A stretch of 64,000 nucleotides of DNA from Myxococcales bacterium. GTDB lineage: Bacteria > Myxococcota_A > UBA9160 > SZUA-336. This document shows positions 25,104-33,534 of the stretch, piece by piece. Position 1 is the first letter of the stretch. Each line of letters opens with the position of its first letter. The stretch covers positions 1 through 64,000 of the forward strand of contig JABSQV010000004.1 in the NCBI GenBank assembly GCA_013215565.1, read 5' to 3'. The notes under the pieces are model-generated. The model ran no database searches. It was not told the DNA's origin and was given only the letters and a program-made list of their open reading frames with translations. A program made the translations under genes and the position numbers.

Positions 25104-27554
25104 GTGAAAGAGCCGCGTGTGGTCGAGGTCGCGATTCCGCTCCCCGTCGACGCCACCTACGATTACCTACTCCCGGACGGAATCGAGGTCGCGCCCGGCT
25201 GCCGCGTCATCGTCCCCTACCGGGGTCGTAAACTGGCCGCCTTCGTGCTGCGCGTGAGCCGGGCGCCGAACAGCGCCGCGCCGGCCGAGCTGCGCTCGGT
25301 CGTCGGCGCGGTCGACCCGGAGCCGGTCCTCGGCCCGGAACTCCTCGAGGCGGTGCTGCACGCGGCGCGCGAGTCTCTGTGCCCGCCCGGGATCGCGCTA
25401 CGCGCCGCGATCCCGCCCGGAACCGAGCCGCGTAGCGGGCGCAGGCTGGAACTGCTCGACCCTGGACGCCGGGCGCTCGAGAGAGGAGAAGCGCGCGGCA
25501 GCTTCGGCCGGATCCTGTCGGCGATCGGCCGGGGGCCGGTCCACGAGGAGGCGCTCGGGGCCCGCTTCCCGGCGGCGCTGCCGTTGCTCGACCGCCTGGA
25601 GCAACTGGGCTGGATCTCGCGCACCGAGACGACCGATCCGCCCCGGGTGCGGCCCCGGACCGAACGGGTCTTTCGGATTCGGGAGGGCCTCGATCTGGAC
25701 GAGGCACTGGCGACGCTCGGCCGCGCACCGCGCCAGCGGGCAATCCTCGAGGCCCTGGCCGACGCGCCATCTCCACTCTCTGCTTCGAGCGCTCTGGCTG
25801 CCCTGTGCGAGCGCGGACTGGTGGTCGGCGAGCTCCGGGAGGTCCGGCGGACCGAGGTTCCGCCCGCGCTCGGCCCCGATCCCGGAATCCCCGAACTCAC
25901 CCCGCACCAGCGCGAGGCCACGGGACGGATCCGGGCGGCGATCGCTTCGCGGGAGGGAAGGGAGTTCCTGCTCTACGGAATCACGGGCAGCGGCAAGACC
26001 GAGGTGTACCTGCGTGCGACCGCGGCCGCGCTCGAAGCGGGGCGGACCGCGATCGTGCTGGTTCCCGAGATCTCTCTCACGCACCAACTGGTGGACCGCT
26101 TCCGCGCGCGCTTCCCAGACCGGGTCGCGGTGCTGCACAGCGGGCTCTCTGCCGGGGACCGCTTCGATCAATGGCGCGCGATCCACGCCGGAGAGTTTCC
26201 GATCGCGATCGGGGCGCGATCGGCCGTGTTCGCGCCGGTCAAGAACCTGGGACTGCTCGTGATCGACGAGGAACACGACGCCGCCTACAAGAACACCGAG
26301 ACGCGCTTTCGCTACCACGCACGGGAGGTGGCGCAGTTCCGGTCCCGGGCGGCGAACTGCCCGCTGGTACTGGGTTCGGCGACACCCGACATCGAGACCA
26401 GCTACCGGTCCACCCGCGGCGAGATCGAACGCCTCAACCTGCCCTACCGGATCGCACGTCGGCCGCTGCCCGAAGTCGAGATCGTCGACATGCAGCGGGA
26501 GCCTCGCCAGCGCGGCCGGCCGACGATCCTGTCGCGCGCCCTCCGGACCTCGCTTTCCCAGGCCCTGGCCGCGGACCAGCAGGCGATCCTGTTCCTGAAT
26601 CGCCGGGGCTTCGCCACGCTCGCCTACTGCTACGCGTGCGGCCACGGGATGCGCTGCAAGCACTGCGAGATCAGCCTCGTCTATCACACGACCGGGGGCC
26701 CGCATCGGCCCGAGCGCCCGGAACAGGGCGTGCTCCGATGCCATTACTGCGGGTTCCAGGTCGAGCCGAGTTCTCGCTGCGAAGCCTGCGGGAGTCCCGA
26801 GGGCACGCTGTTCGGGTTCGGGACCGAACGCGTCGAGGAAGAAGTAACCGCGATGTTCCCCCGCGCGCGGGTCGCGCGCCTCGACGGGGATACCTCCGCG
26901 GCGAAGGGCGCCCAACGCAGGATTCTGGGTGATTTCCACGCGCGCGAGACCGACGTCCTGATTGGCACGCAGATGGTCGCCAAGGGCCACGACGTGCCCG
27001 GCGTGACGCTCGTCGGGGTCATCGCTGCAGACCTGGGACTGCAGTTCCCGGACTTCCGAGCGGCCGAGCGAACCTTCCAGCTCCTCACGCAGGTGGCGGG
27101 CCGGGCCGGCCGGGGCGACGAGGCCGGGCGCGTCGTGATCCAGACCTGCTTGCCCGACCAGTACGCGATCGCGCTCGCCCGCACGCATGACTACCCGAGC
27201 TTCTTTCGCGAGGAACTCCGGCACCGAAAGCCTCACGGCTACCCGCCGTTCCGCGCGCTGGCGCAGCTGCTGCTGGCGGGCAAGCGGGAACACGAGGTGG
27301 AGTCGGCGGCCCGCGATCTCGCACAGCTTGCACGAAGCCCCCGCCGCGCCGGCCCGGATGCGGATCCGGTCGAGGTGCTCGGACCCGCGCCGGCACCGAT
27401 CGCGCGGCTTCGGGATCGCTTCCGCTGGCAGATCCTGCTGCTCGGTCCGCGCTCACCCACGCACGAGGTCGCCCGGGAACTCTCCGAGCACGCGCAGGGC
27501 CGCTTTCGCGGCGTTGTGACCCGGGTCGACCTCTCCCCCCTCTCGATGCTATGA
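25104..27554 (+). CDS. priA: Primosomal replication restart helicase PriA
   Basis: The protein is 816 residues with a GTG start. There is an N-terminal 3'-DNA-binding domain (VEVAIPLPVDATYDYLLPDG) and winged helix, then the helicase core: Walker A YGITGSGKTEVYLRA, Walker B LLVIDEEHDAAYKN, motif III LGSATPDIETSY and motif V/VI (GTQMVAKGHDVPGVTLVGV, AGRAGRGDEAG). The zinc-binding insertion is CYACGHGMRCKHCE ... CHYCGFQVEPSSRCEACG. PriA reloads the replicative helicase at collapsed forks. It is 10 bp upstream of def, starting a priA-def-fmt-htpX run. Confidence 0.96.
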   Translation: MKEPRVVEVAIPLPVDATYDYLLPDGIEVAPGCRVIVPYRGRKLAAFVLRVSRAPNSAAPAELRSVVGAVDPEPVLGPELLEAVLHAARESLCPPGIALRAAIPPGTEPRSGRRLELLDPGRRALERGEARGSFGRILSAIGRGPVHEEALGARFPAALPLLDRLEQLGWISRTETTDPPRVRPRTERVFRIREGLDLDEALATLGRAPRQRAILEALADAPSPLSASSALAALCERGLVVGELREVRRTEVPPALGPDPGIPELTPHQREATGRIRAAIASREGREFLLYGITGSGKTEVYLRATAAALEAGRTAIVLVPEISLTHQLVDRFRARFPDRVAVLHSGLSAGDRFDQWRAIHAGEFPIAIGARSAVFAPVKNLGLLVIDEEHDAAYKNTETRFRYHAREVAQFRSRAANCPLVLGSATPDIETSYRSTRGEIERLNLPYRIARRPLPEVEIVDMQREPRQRGRPTILSRALRTSLSQALAADQQAILFLNRRGFATLAYCYACGHGMRCKHCEISLVYHTTGGPHRPERPEQGVLRCHYCGFQVEPSSRCEACGSPEGTLFGFGTERVEEEVTAMFPRARVARLDGDTSAAKGAQRRILGDFHARETDVLIGTQMVAKGHDVPGVTLVGVIAADLGLQFPDFRAAERTFQLLTQVAGRAGRGDEAGRVVIQTCLPDQYAIALARTHDYPSFFREELRHRKPHGYPPFRALAQLLLAGKREHEVESAARDLAQLARSPRRAGPDADPVEVLGPAPAPIARLRDRFRWQILLLGPRSPTHEVARELSEHAQGRFRGVVTRVDLSPLSML

Positions 27555-27564
27555 CTGAGCCAAT

Positions 27565-28119
27565 ATGATTCTCGAGGTCTTGCAGTTCCCCGATCCCCGC
27601 CTGCGCGAGAAAGCAGCGCCGGTTCGGAAGGAAGCGCTGGACACCGAGCTGCGTCAACTCGCGGCAGACATGGCCCTGACCATGTACTCGGAGCCCGGCA
27701 TCGGGCTGGCCGCAACCCAGGTGGGAGTCGCGCTGCGGCTGACGGTCATCGACACGGACTGGGCGACCGAGGACGGCGAGCGGAACCTGCGGGTCCTGGT
27801 CAACCCCGAGATCGTCGAGCGGGAAGGTCGCGCGGTCTCGGAGGAAGAGGCCTGCCTGTCGGTCCCCGACTTCACGGCCGACGTGGACCGGGACGCCCGG
27901 GTCGTGGTGCGGGCCCGCAACCTCGACTGGGACGAAGTCACGATCGAGGCCACGGGTCTCGAAGCTTTCTGTCTGCAACACGAGATCGACCACCTCGACG
28001 GCGTGCTCTTCATCGACCGCATCAGCCGGCTCAAGCGCGACCTCTACACGCGCCGGCGCAAGCGGCAGCTCCGCCGCGAGCGGGAGAGCGCGACCTCCGC
28101 CGTAAGCGCCGAGGAGTAA
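27565..28119 (+). CDS. def: Peptide deformylase
   Basis: The protein is 184 residues. The three deformylase motifs are present: PGIGLAATQVG (motif I), EEACLSVP (motif II, with Cys metal ligand; the usual EGCLS has Ala for Gly) and CLQHEIDHLDG (motif III, HExxH). It removes the formyl group from new proteins and sits 10 bp before fmt, its usual partner, which adds that group. A C-terminal Arg-rich tail (RRRKRQLRRERE) is exposed. Confidence 0.96.
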   Translation: MILEVLQFPDPRLREKAAPVRKEALDTELRQLAADMALTMYSEPGIGLAATQVGVALRLTVIDTDWATEDGERNLRVLVNPEIVEREGRAVSEEEACLSVPDFTADVDRDARVVVRARNLDWDEVTIEATGLEAFCLQHEIDHLDGVLFIDRISRLKRDLYTRRRKRQLRRERESATSAVSAEE

Positions 28120-28129
28120 GGCAGCCGCG

Positions 28130-29101
28130 ATGCCGGATCCGCCGGCACTGCGGGTGCTCTTCTTCGGGACGCCCGAGTTCGCGCTGCCTAGCCTGCGAGC
28201 GCTCTGCGCGAGCCGTCACCAGGTCGTAGGCGTGGTCTCGCAGCCCGACCGCCCCCGCGGCCGCGGGCACAGGCTCGAGCCGACCCCGGTCCGCGCCGAA
28301 GCGGAGCGCCGCAGCCTGCCGGTCCTACAGCCGGAGCGGGTGGGCGACGCGGCGGCGCTGGGGTGGATGCGAGCGCGGGCCCCGGATCTTGGATGCGTCG
28401 TCGCATTCGGCCAGTTTCTCCCCAGACCCGTTCGCGAACTTCCGCAGCACGGCCTGATCAACGCACACGCGAGCCTGCTCCCGCGCTACCGGGGTGCGGC
28501 TCCGGTCGCCCACGCGCTGCTCGGCGGCGAGCAACGCACCGGGGTCACGATCATGCGTATCGAGAAGGCGATGGACGCCGGCGACCGCTGCGCGCGCCGC
28601 GAACTCGAGATCGAAGCCGGCGAGAGCGCGGGCAGCCTGGAAGAGCGCCTGGCGGAGCTGGCCGGTCCGCTGCTGGCGGAGAGCGTGGACCGGATCGCGG
28701 AGGGGACGGCCGTATTCGTGCCCCAGGACCCGGCCGAGGCCAGCTACGCCCCGAAGCTCACGCGCGCGTTCGGGGAGCTCGACTGGAGCGCCCCGGTCGA
28801 GGCCGTGCTGCTTCGCATCCGGGCCGCGACGCCGCGCCCAGGGGCCCGGGCCCGGCTGCGCGGTGCGGGTCTCGACTTCCGGATCCTGAAGGCCCGCCGG
28901 TTTGGCGGGCCCGCACCGGATCTACGCCCGGGGGCCGTGCTCGGACACCCGGGGACACCGGACCCGGCCCTGCTGGTGGGCGCGCTGGACGGCTGGGTCG
29001 AGGTACTTAGACTTCAGGTGGCGGGACGTCGACCGACTGCGGCGGCCGCATTCCTTCGCGGCGCCCGGCTTTCCGAGGACGAGGAGATCGAAGCGAGATG
29101 A
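28130..29101 (+). CDS. fmt: Methionyl-tRNA formyltransferase
   Basis: The protein is 323 residues. The N-terminal Rossmann formyltransferase domain begins LRVLFFGTPEFALPSLRALC. The catalytic signature is GLINAHASLLPRYRGAAP (Asn, His, with a catalytic Asp in MRIEKAMDAGD). The C-terminal tRNA-binding OB-like domain follows (PKLTRAFGELDWSAPVEAV). It formylates initiator Met-tRNA. Its TGA overlaps the ATG of htpX (ATGA). Confidence 0.95.
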   Translation: MPDPPALRVLFFGTPEFALPSLRALCASRHQVVGVVSQPDRPRGRGHRLEPTPVRAEAERRSLPVLQPERVGDAAALGWMRARAPDLGCVVAFGQFLPRPVRELPQHGLINAHASLLPRYRGAAPVAHALLGGEQRTGVTIMRIEKAMDAGDRCARRELEIEAGESAGSLEERLAELAGPLLAESVDRIAEGTAVFVPQDPAEASYAPKLTRAFGELDWSAPVEAVLLRIRAATPRPGARARLRGAGLDFRILKARRFGGPAPDLRPGAVLGHPGTPDPALLVGALDGWVEVLRLQVAGRRPTAAAAFLRGARLSEDEEIEAR

Positions 29102-29952
29102 ACAACCTGAAAACCGGGCTCCTGCTCACGCTGCTCACCTGCCTGCTCGTGTTCGCCGGCTACTCGTTCGGCGGCCAGAGCGGAGCGCTTCTCGCCTTCG
29201 GGCTGGCGCTCGCCATGAACGCCTTCGCCTACTGGGGAAGTGACCGCCTGGTCCTCCGCCTCTACAAGGCGCGGGAGATCCAGGAGCCGGACGACCCCGA
29301 ACTCTACGCCGTCGTCGCGGACCTGGCGCAACGTGCAGCGATCCCGATGCCGCGCATCTGCGTGATTCCGGGCCCCGCGCTCAACGCATTCGCCACCGGG
29401 CGAAACCCCTCTCACGCCGTGGTGGCGGTCACCGAAGGCCTGAGGCAGCAGCTCGATCGGCGGGAACTGCAGGGCGTGCTCGCCCACGAACTCTCTCACG
29501 TGAAGCATCGGGACATCCTGATCGGCAGCGTGGCTGCCACCGTCGCGGGCACCGTCGCGATCCTGGGGAGCATGGCGCGCTGGGGCGCGATCTTCGGCGG
29601 GTTCTCGCGCGATGACGACGGCCCGGGGGGAAACCTGCTGGTGATGCTGGTCGTGACCATGGTCGCGGGCCTCGCCGCCTCTCTGGTACAGATGGCGATC
29701 TCGCGCTCGCGAGAGTTCGAGGCCGACGCGGGCGCCGCGCGCCTGCTGGGTGATCCAGGCGGACTGATCTCGGCGCTGCGCAAGCTCGAGCTCGGCTCCG
29801 AGCACATCCCCATGCAGGCGAACCCGGCAACGGCCCACATGTTCATCGTGAGCCCACTGCGGGGCCGCCGGCTCGCGACGCGCATGTTCCGAACCCACCC
29901 GCCGATCGAAGATCGAATCGCGAGGCTGTATGCCAGCGTCGGCATCCGCTGA
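29098..29952 (+). CDS. htpX: HtpX-type membrane zinc metalloprotease
   Basis: The protein is 284 residues. Two N-terminal transmembrane helices (TGLLLTLLTCLLVFAGYSFG and a second at about 37-55) precede the M48 active site GVLAHELSHVKHRD (HExxH near residue 140). A further pair of hydrophobic segments (about 150-170, 180-205) surrounds the third ligand Glu in REFEADAGAARL. HtpX degrades damaged membrane proteins with FtsH. The GSAVAATVAGT-like turn after the motif is typical. It is coupled to fmt. Confidence 0.93.
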   Translation: MNNLKTGLLLTLLTCLLVFAGYSFGGQSGALLAFGLALAMNAFAYWGSDRLVLRLYKAREIQEPDDPELYAVVADLAQRAAIPMPRICVIPGPALNAFATGRNPSHAVVAVTEGLRQQLDRRELQGVLAHELSHVKHRDILIGSVAATVAGTVAILGSMARWGAIFGGFSRDDDGPGGNLLVMLVVTMVAGLAASLVQMAISRSREFEADAGAARLLGDPGGLISALRKLELGSEHIPMQANPATAHMFIVSPLRGRRLATRMFRTHPPIEDRIARLYASVGIR

Positions 29953-30047
29953 GACCGAACGGGAGTCCAGCCGGGCCCCGGGGCATCGAGCCGGGAGACG
30001 CGCTCGACTATAGTGCCTGGGGCGACCTCGGAGAGGAGGGTCTCGAC

Positions 30048-30164
30048 GTGAACACCCGGCCGCCCGCGAAGCCTCCCGGCTTCGCGAAGAGCACAGGAAG
30101 GCGCGCGCGAGGCCTCGCCCCGCGAGGCGCTCCCGGGACCCGGGCCCCGGAGACCAGACTGTGA
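30048..30164 (+). CDS. Possible 38-residue leader peptide overlapping the rpe start
   Basis: A GTG with GGAGAGGAGGG upstream opens a 39-codon frame whose TGA overlaps the GTG start of rpe (GTGA). The product is Pro/Arg/Ala-rich and matches nothing I know. The arrangement fits a translated leader that couples ribosomes into rpe, but in GC-rich DNA a short frame of this kind can arise by chance. It occupies most of the 208-bp gap after htpX. Confidence 0.3.
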   Translation: MNTRPPAKPPGFAKSTGRRARGLAPRGAPGTRAPETRL

Positions 30165-30835
30165 GCCGCTTCCGGATCGCGCCCTCGATCCTGTCGGCCG
30201 ACTTCGGTCGACTCGCTGAAGAGGTGAAGGCGGCCGAGGCGGCCGGCGCCGACTGGCTCCACATCGACGTGATGGACGGCCACTTCGTGCCCAACCTCAG
30301 TCTGGGCCCGGACGTCACCGCCGCAATCGCGCGCGCCACCAGCCTGCCGGTCGACGTGCACCTGATGATCGAGGAGCCCGAGCGCTACATCGAGCAATTC
30401 GTCGGCGCGGGCGCAGCCTCGATCGGCGTTCACGTCGAGGCCTGCACGCACCTGCACCGCACCCTGCTGCAAATCCGCGAAGCCGGCGCCCGCCCCTGTG
30501 TCGTGCTCAACCCGGCAACCCCGGCAGCCGCGCTGGACTCCGTGCTGCCGGAGGTCGATCAGGTACTGGTGATGACCGTGAATCCGGGCTTCGGCGGCCA
30601 GTCGTTCATCCGCAACACCCTCCCCAAGATCCGCCAGCTCCGGCGCTCGGCCCGGCAGCTCGGCGACAGCCTGGACCTGGTGGTGGACGGCGGGATCGGT
30701 CTCGACACGGTCGAGGAGGTCGCACTCGCGGGCGCGAATGTGTTCGTCATGGGGTCGGCCTTCTTTGGGTCTCCCAACCTAAAGGAGTTCGTGCAGCAGG
30801 TCCGGGCAAAGCTCGGCCCGCTCGAGAACCCCTAG
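30161..30835 (+). CDS. rpe: Ribulose-phosphate 3-epimerase
   Basis: The protein is 224 residues from GTG 30161. Signatures run through the TIM barrel: IAPSILSADFGRLAEEV, WLHIDVMDGHFVPNLSLGP (metal-binding His and Asp), VDVHLMIEEPERYIEQF, MTVNPGFGGQSFI and LVVDGGIGLDTVEEVALAGA. It interconverts ribulose-5- and xylulose-5-phosphate in the pentose phosphate pathway. It is followed 22 bp later by a tRNA gene. Confidence 0.96.
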   Translation: MSRFRIAPSILSADFGRLAEEVKAAEAAGADWLHIDVMDGHFVPNLSLGPDVTAAIARATSLPVDVHLMIEEPERYIEQFVGAGAASIGVHVEACTHLHRTLLQIREAGARPCVVLNPATPAAALDSVLPEVDQVLVMTVNPGFGGQSFIRNTLPKIRQLRRSARQLGDSLDLVVDGGIGLDTVEEVALAGANVFVMGSAFFGSPNLKEFVQQVRAKLGPLENP

Positions 30836-30857
30836 GACCTCCGAATCTCGTCGCTTC

Positions 30858-30930
30858 GGGCCCTTAGCTCAGTGGTTAGAGCGGCCGGCTCATAACCGGT
30901 TGGTCCCAGGTTCGAGTCCTGGAGGGCCCA
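30858..30930 (+). tRNA. tRNA with anticodon CAT, probably tRNA-Ile2 (lysidine type)
   Basis: A full cloverleaf of 73 bases: acceptor GGGCCCT/AGGGCCC with discriminator A, D-arm GCTCAGTGGTTAGAGC, anticodon stem CCGGC/ACCGG-type with loop CTCATAA, and T-arm CCAGG TTCGAGT CCTGG. CCA is not encoded. The sequence is much closer to E. coli tRNA-Ile2 (same TTAGCTCAGTGGTTAGAGC start and CTTGGTC-like variable region) than to elongator or initiator Met tRNA, so TilS modification of C34 is expected. Confidence 0.9.
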
Positions 30931-30984
30931 CACCTCACCCGGCACACCGAACGGGCACACCGCGTCCGGGCACGATCGATGCTA

Positions 30985-31069
30985 CCTGTGTTCCCCCGGG
31001 TCGCCGGAAGGCACCGTTGGGCCTTCCCGAGGCAACCGAAGGTCGCGGGAAGCCCGAAAGGATCACAGG
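30985..31069 (+). ncRNA. Unassigned structured element upstream of the exopolysaccharide operon
   Basis: CCTGTG (30985-30990) and CACAGG (31064-31069) can close a domain that contains a perfect 7-bp hairpin GGAAGGC/GCCTTCC (31006-31012, 31021-31027) with loop ACCGTTGG. TTCCC after the first strand can also pair with GGGAA at 31047-31051. It is about 140 bases before the autokinase ATG. I cannot match it to a riboswitch class. It lies upstream of the AT-rich promoter-like dyad, so it may belong to a tRNA read-through transcript or be DNA-level structure. Confidence 0.3.
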
Positions 31070-31088
31070 AAGGAAACTAATCTGCCCT

Positions 31089-31125
31089 GATGTGGTATTT
31101 TATACACATCCTAGGGGTCGTGAGG
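31089..31125 (+). promoter_or_regulatory. Operator-like dyad and bipartite motif upstream of the exopolysaccharide operon
   Basis: GATGTG (31089-31094) and CACATC (31105-31110) form a dyad around an AT-rich core with TATTTT and TTATAC, which can act as -10 sequences. Starting inside it, TTTTATACAC (31098-31107), five bases, AGGGGTCGTGAGG repeats the motif found before mglB at 22907-22937. Farther on, GGGGCC/GGCCCC (31132-31137, 31144-31149) is a small hairpin. A regulator binding this dyad would block or guide the promoter. Confidence 0.45.
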
Positions 31126-31212
31126 GGCGTAGGGGCCAGATCAGGCCCCGACGCGCTCCGTATCAGAAACTCCGAACGATCAGACAACCCCGCAGGAGGG
31201 ACGACAGCCTAG

Positions 31213-33444
31213 ATGGCGGACCAGGAAGCGTATAGAGAGACCGAGGAGCCTAGCGGTCTCGACCTGCAGCGGATTTTCGAGGCGCTTAAGCGCCGGCGGC
31301 GCGTCATGCTGCTCTGCTTCCTGGCCGCACTTCTGGTTGCACTGACGGTTCCCTTTCTGCTGCCCGCACACTACCGAGCGGTCGCGACCGTATCCTTCGA
31401 GCGGCCTCCGGCCGTGCTGATGTTCGGCGTGGACTTCATGCCACAAGCGGGCTACAAGCCGTCGGCCCGCACCTCGCCGCTCGCCCAGATGATGGCACTG
31501 GCCGAATCCAGCACGGTCCTGGGCCGGGTCGTGGACGCCAGCCCGGATCTCGGGATCGAGGTCGAGCCGACAGACCTCTGGGGACGCCTGCGGGTGCAGG
31601 AACGTTTGAACTCGGTCGCAAACTGGGGCCTGACGCCCGAGGAGACGTCGGCCGATCAGGAACGACAGGCCAAGATCGGAGGACTCCGAAGCAGCGTCGA
31701 ACTCGGAGACGTGGGGAGGAGCGGTTCCATCCTGGGAATTTCCGTCGGACACGCCGACGCGCAGGCAGCCGCGGCGCTGGCCAACGTCGTGGCTGAGTCG
31801 CTGGTCGGATATCTACTCGAGCAGCGGAACGCCGCTTCCCGGACCGCGATTGCGTGGCTCCGCCAGAAGAGCAGCGAGCTGCGAGACGAGATCCAGAGGC
31901 GCGAGCAGGTGCTGGTACGGCTGGCCGCGGACGCCGAGCTGCCCGTTGGCAGTACGAACGCGACCGAGAGCTCCCTCCAGCGCCGCGTCGGCGAAGAACT
32001 GGGGCAGGCGCGCCTCGCTCTGCTCGCAGTCGAGCTGCAGCTCTCGACCCTCCAGCCCAAGGTTCTCGCGTGGGCCGGAGCCTCGACGGACGCAGAGACC
32101 GCGTTTCGGAGCCTCAAAGCCCTTCGAAGACAGTACCTGGATGCCCAGAAGGAACTCGAAGGGCGTCGGTCGCGCCTGACCGAGAGCAACCCGGCGGTAC
32201 TCCGGCTGCGAACTCACATGGAAAAGCTGGAGCGGCAACTCGCGGAGGCCGGAATCTCGAACGACGGCACGGAACCGGACTGGCTCGCCCAGTATCGAGC
32301 CCTGACCCTCGCACGCGAGGACCGGGAAGCCCGTGTGAGGGTACTCGAGGACAGCCTGGACTCGTTCCTGGCCGATCCCGAGAACGAAGTGGAGGGAGCG
32401 GTGATCGCCGAGCACCAGCGAACGCTCCGGCAACTCGAGATCGACCGCAAGTTGCTCGAGGTGGTCCTGACGCGGCTCAACGAAACACTGCTCAGCGCCG
32501 GAACCGACCACGGATCGGCGACCATTCTGGATCGGGCGGTCGCGCCAACGCTCCCCGAGAGCCCAAATCGACCTCGCGCGATCGGACTCGGCCTGGCGCT
32601 TGCCGTGGTATTCGGGGTTGGCATGGGACTGTTCTTCGAGTTGATCGACCGCAGCGTCTACGACGCGAGCGAGGCAGCCCGGGAACTCGGGGCTGCCTAC
32701 CTGGGTTCGATTCCGAACGTCTCGGGCGCGATCCCGCCGGAGAAGCAAGCACTCAGACAGGACGTGTCGCCAGCGGGGGAGAGTTTCCAGAACCTTCGCA
32801 CCGCCATCCAGTTCCAGGCAGGCAGCCGCGAACTGCGCTCGCTCTTGATCACGAGCGCGGTCATGGGCGAGGGTAAGACCACGCTCGCCGTGAACCTCGC
32901 AACCAGCTTTGCCTCGGCACAGCGCCGGGTCGTGCTGGTCGACGCCGATCTACGGCGGCCGCGCGTTCACGTCGCGACGGGCGTGGATCGAGAGCCCGGC
33001 CTGGTCGAGGTGATGCGTGCGAAAATCCCGCTCTCAGAGGCGATCCGAACGCCCGAGGAGTTCGACTTCTCCGTGCTCCCGGCGGGCGAGTCGCCGAGCA
33101 ATCCGCCCGAGCTATTGAACTCGGATGCATTCGGCCGGATCCTGACGAACCTGGTACAGCAGTTCGACCTGGTCGTGATCGACGCACCCGTGCTGCTCGC
33201 CGTCTCGGATGCGCAACTTCTCTCCTCCCGCGTCGACGGGACCCTGGTAGTCCACAGCCCAGGCGCAACCGACCGGCGGGCGTTCCAGAGAATGCGCGTC
33301 AACCTGGAGCGAGCCCGGGCACAGGTTCTGGGGCTGGTGTACAACAAGGTCGCCACGACGGATCCGGACCCGTACAAGGAGTACCCGCACGAGCCGGCCG
33401 AGAGCGACGAAGCCGGACCTAGAGACGGTGCGACGAACGCCTAA
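31213..33444 (+). CDS. Polysaccharide co-polymerase / BY-type tyrosine autokinase (Wzc-like)
   Basis: The protein is 743 residues. It has an N-terminal Wzz domain with a transmembrane helix at about 33-53 and a Pro/Gly-containing second helix at about 456-480 (AIGLGLALAVVFGVGMGLFF). A long coiled-coil periplasmic part lies between (about 200-410). The cytoplasmic kinase has Walker A TSAVMGEGKTTLAVNLAT (about 551-568), Walker A' VVLVDADLRRPR and Walker B LVVIDAPVLL. Only a few Tyr remain near the end (DPYKEYPHE), fewer than the classic Tyr cluster. It controls chain length and export of exopolysaccharide or capsule. It is followed by the polymerase-like gene. Confidence 0.9.
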   Translation: MADQEAYRETEEPSGLDLQRIFEALKRRRRVMLLCFLAALLVALTVPFLLPAHYRAVATVSFERPPAVLMFGVDFMPQAGYKPSARTSPLAQMMALAESSTVLGRVVDASPDLGIEVEPTDLWGRLRVQERLNSVANWGLTPEETSADQERQAKIGGLRSSVELGDVGRSGSILGISVGHADAQAAAALANVVAESLVGYLLEQRNAASRTAIAWLRQKSSELRDEIQRREQVLVRLAADAELPVGSTNATESSLQRRVGEELGQARLALLAVELQLSTLQPKVLAWAGASTDAETAFRSLKALRRQYLDAQKELEGRRSRLTESNPAVLRLRTHMEKLERQLAEAGISNDGTEPDWLAQYRALTLAREDREARVRVLEDSLDSFLADPENEVEGAVIAEHQRTLRQLEIDRKLLEVVLTRLNETLLSAGTDHGSATILDRAVAPTLPESPNRPRAIGLGLALAVVFGVGMGLFFELIDRSVYDASEAARELGAAYLGSIPNVSGAIPPEKQALRQDVSPAGESFQNLRTAIQFQAGSRELRSLLITSAVMGEGKTTLAVNLATSFASAQRRVVLVDADLRRPRVHVATGVDREPGLVEVMRAKIPLSEAIRTPEEFDFSVLPAGESPSNPPELLNSDAFGRILTNLVQQFDLVVIDAPVLLAVSDAQLLSSRVDGTLVVHSPGATDRRAFQRMRVNLERARAQVLGLVYNKVATTDPDPYKEYPHEPAESDEAGPRDGATNA

Positions 33445-33534
33445 CGGCCCGCGAAATCTTCAGCTTCAGAATTGGGTGCACGGCATCGGCGCTGAAGCCG
33501 GCGACGTAGCCGTCGAGATCGGCCGACCGGGCGC

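Noticed and set aside
30858-30930. Initiator or elongator tRNA-Met
   Set aside because: The anticodon is CAT, but the arms and variable region resemble tRNA-Ile2 of E. coli, so the lysidine tRNA is preferred. Identity can be settled with TFAM-type scoring.
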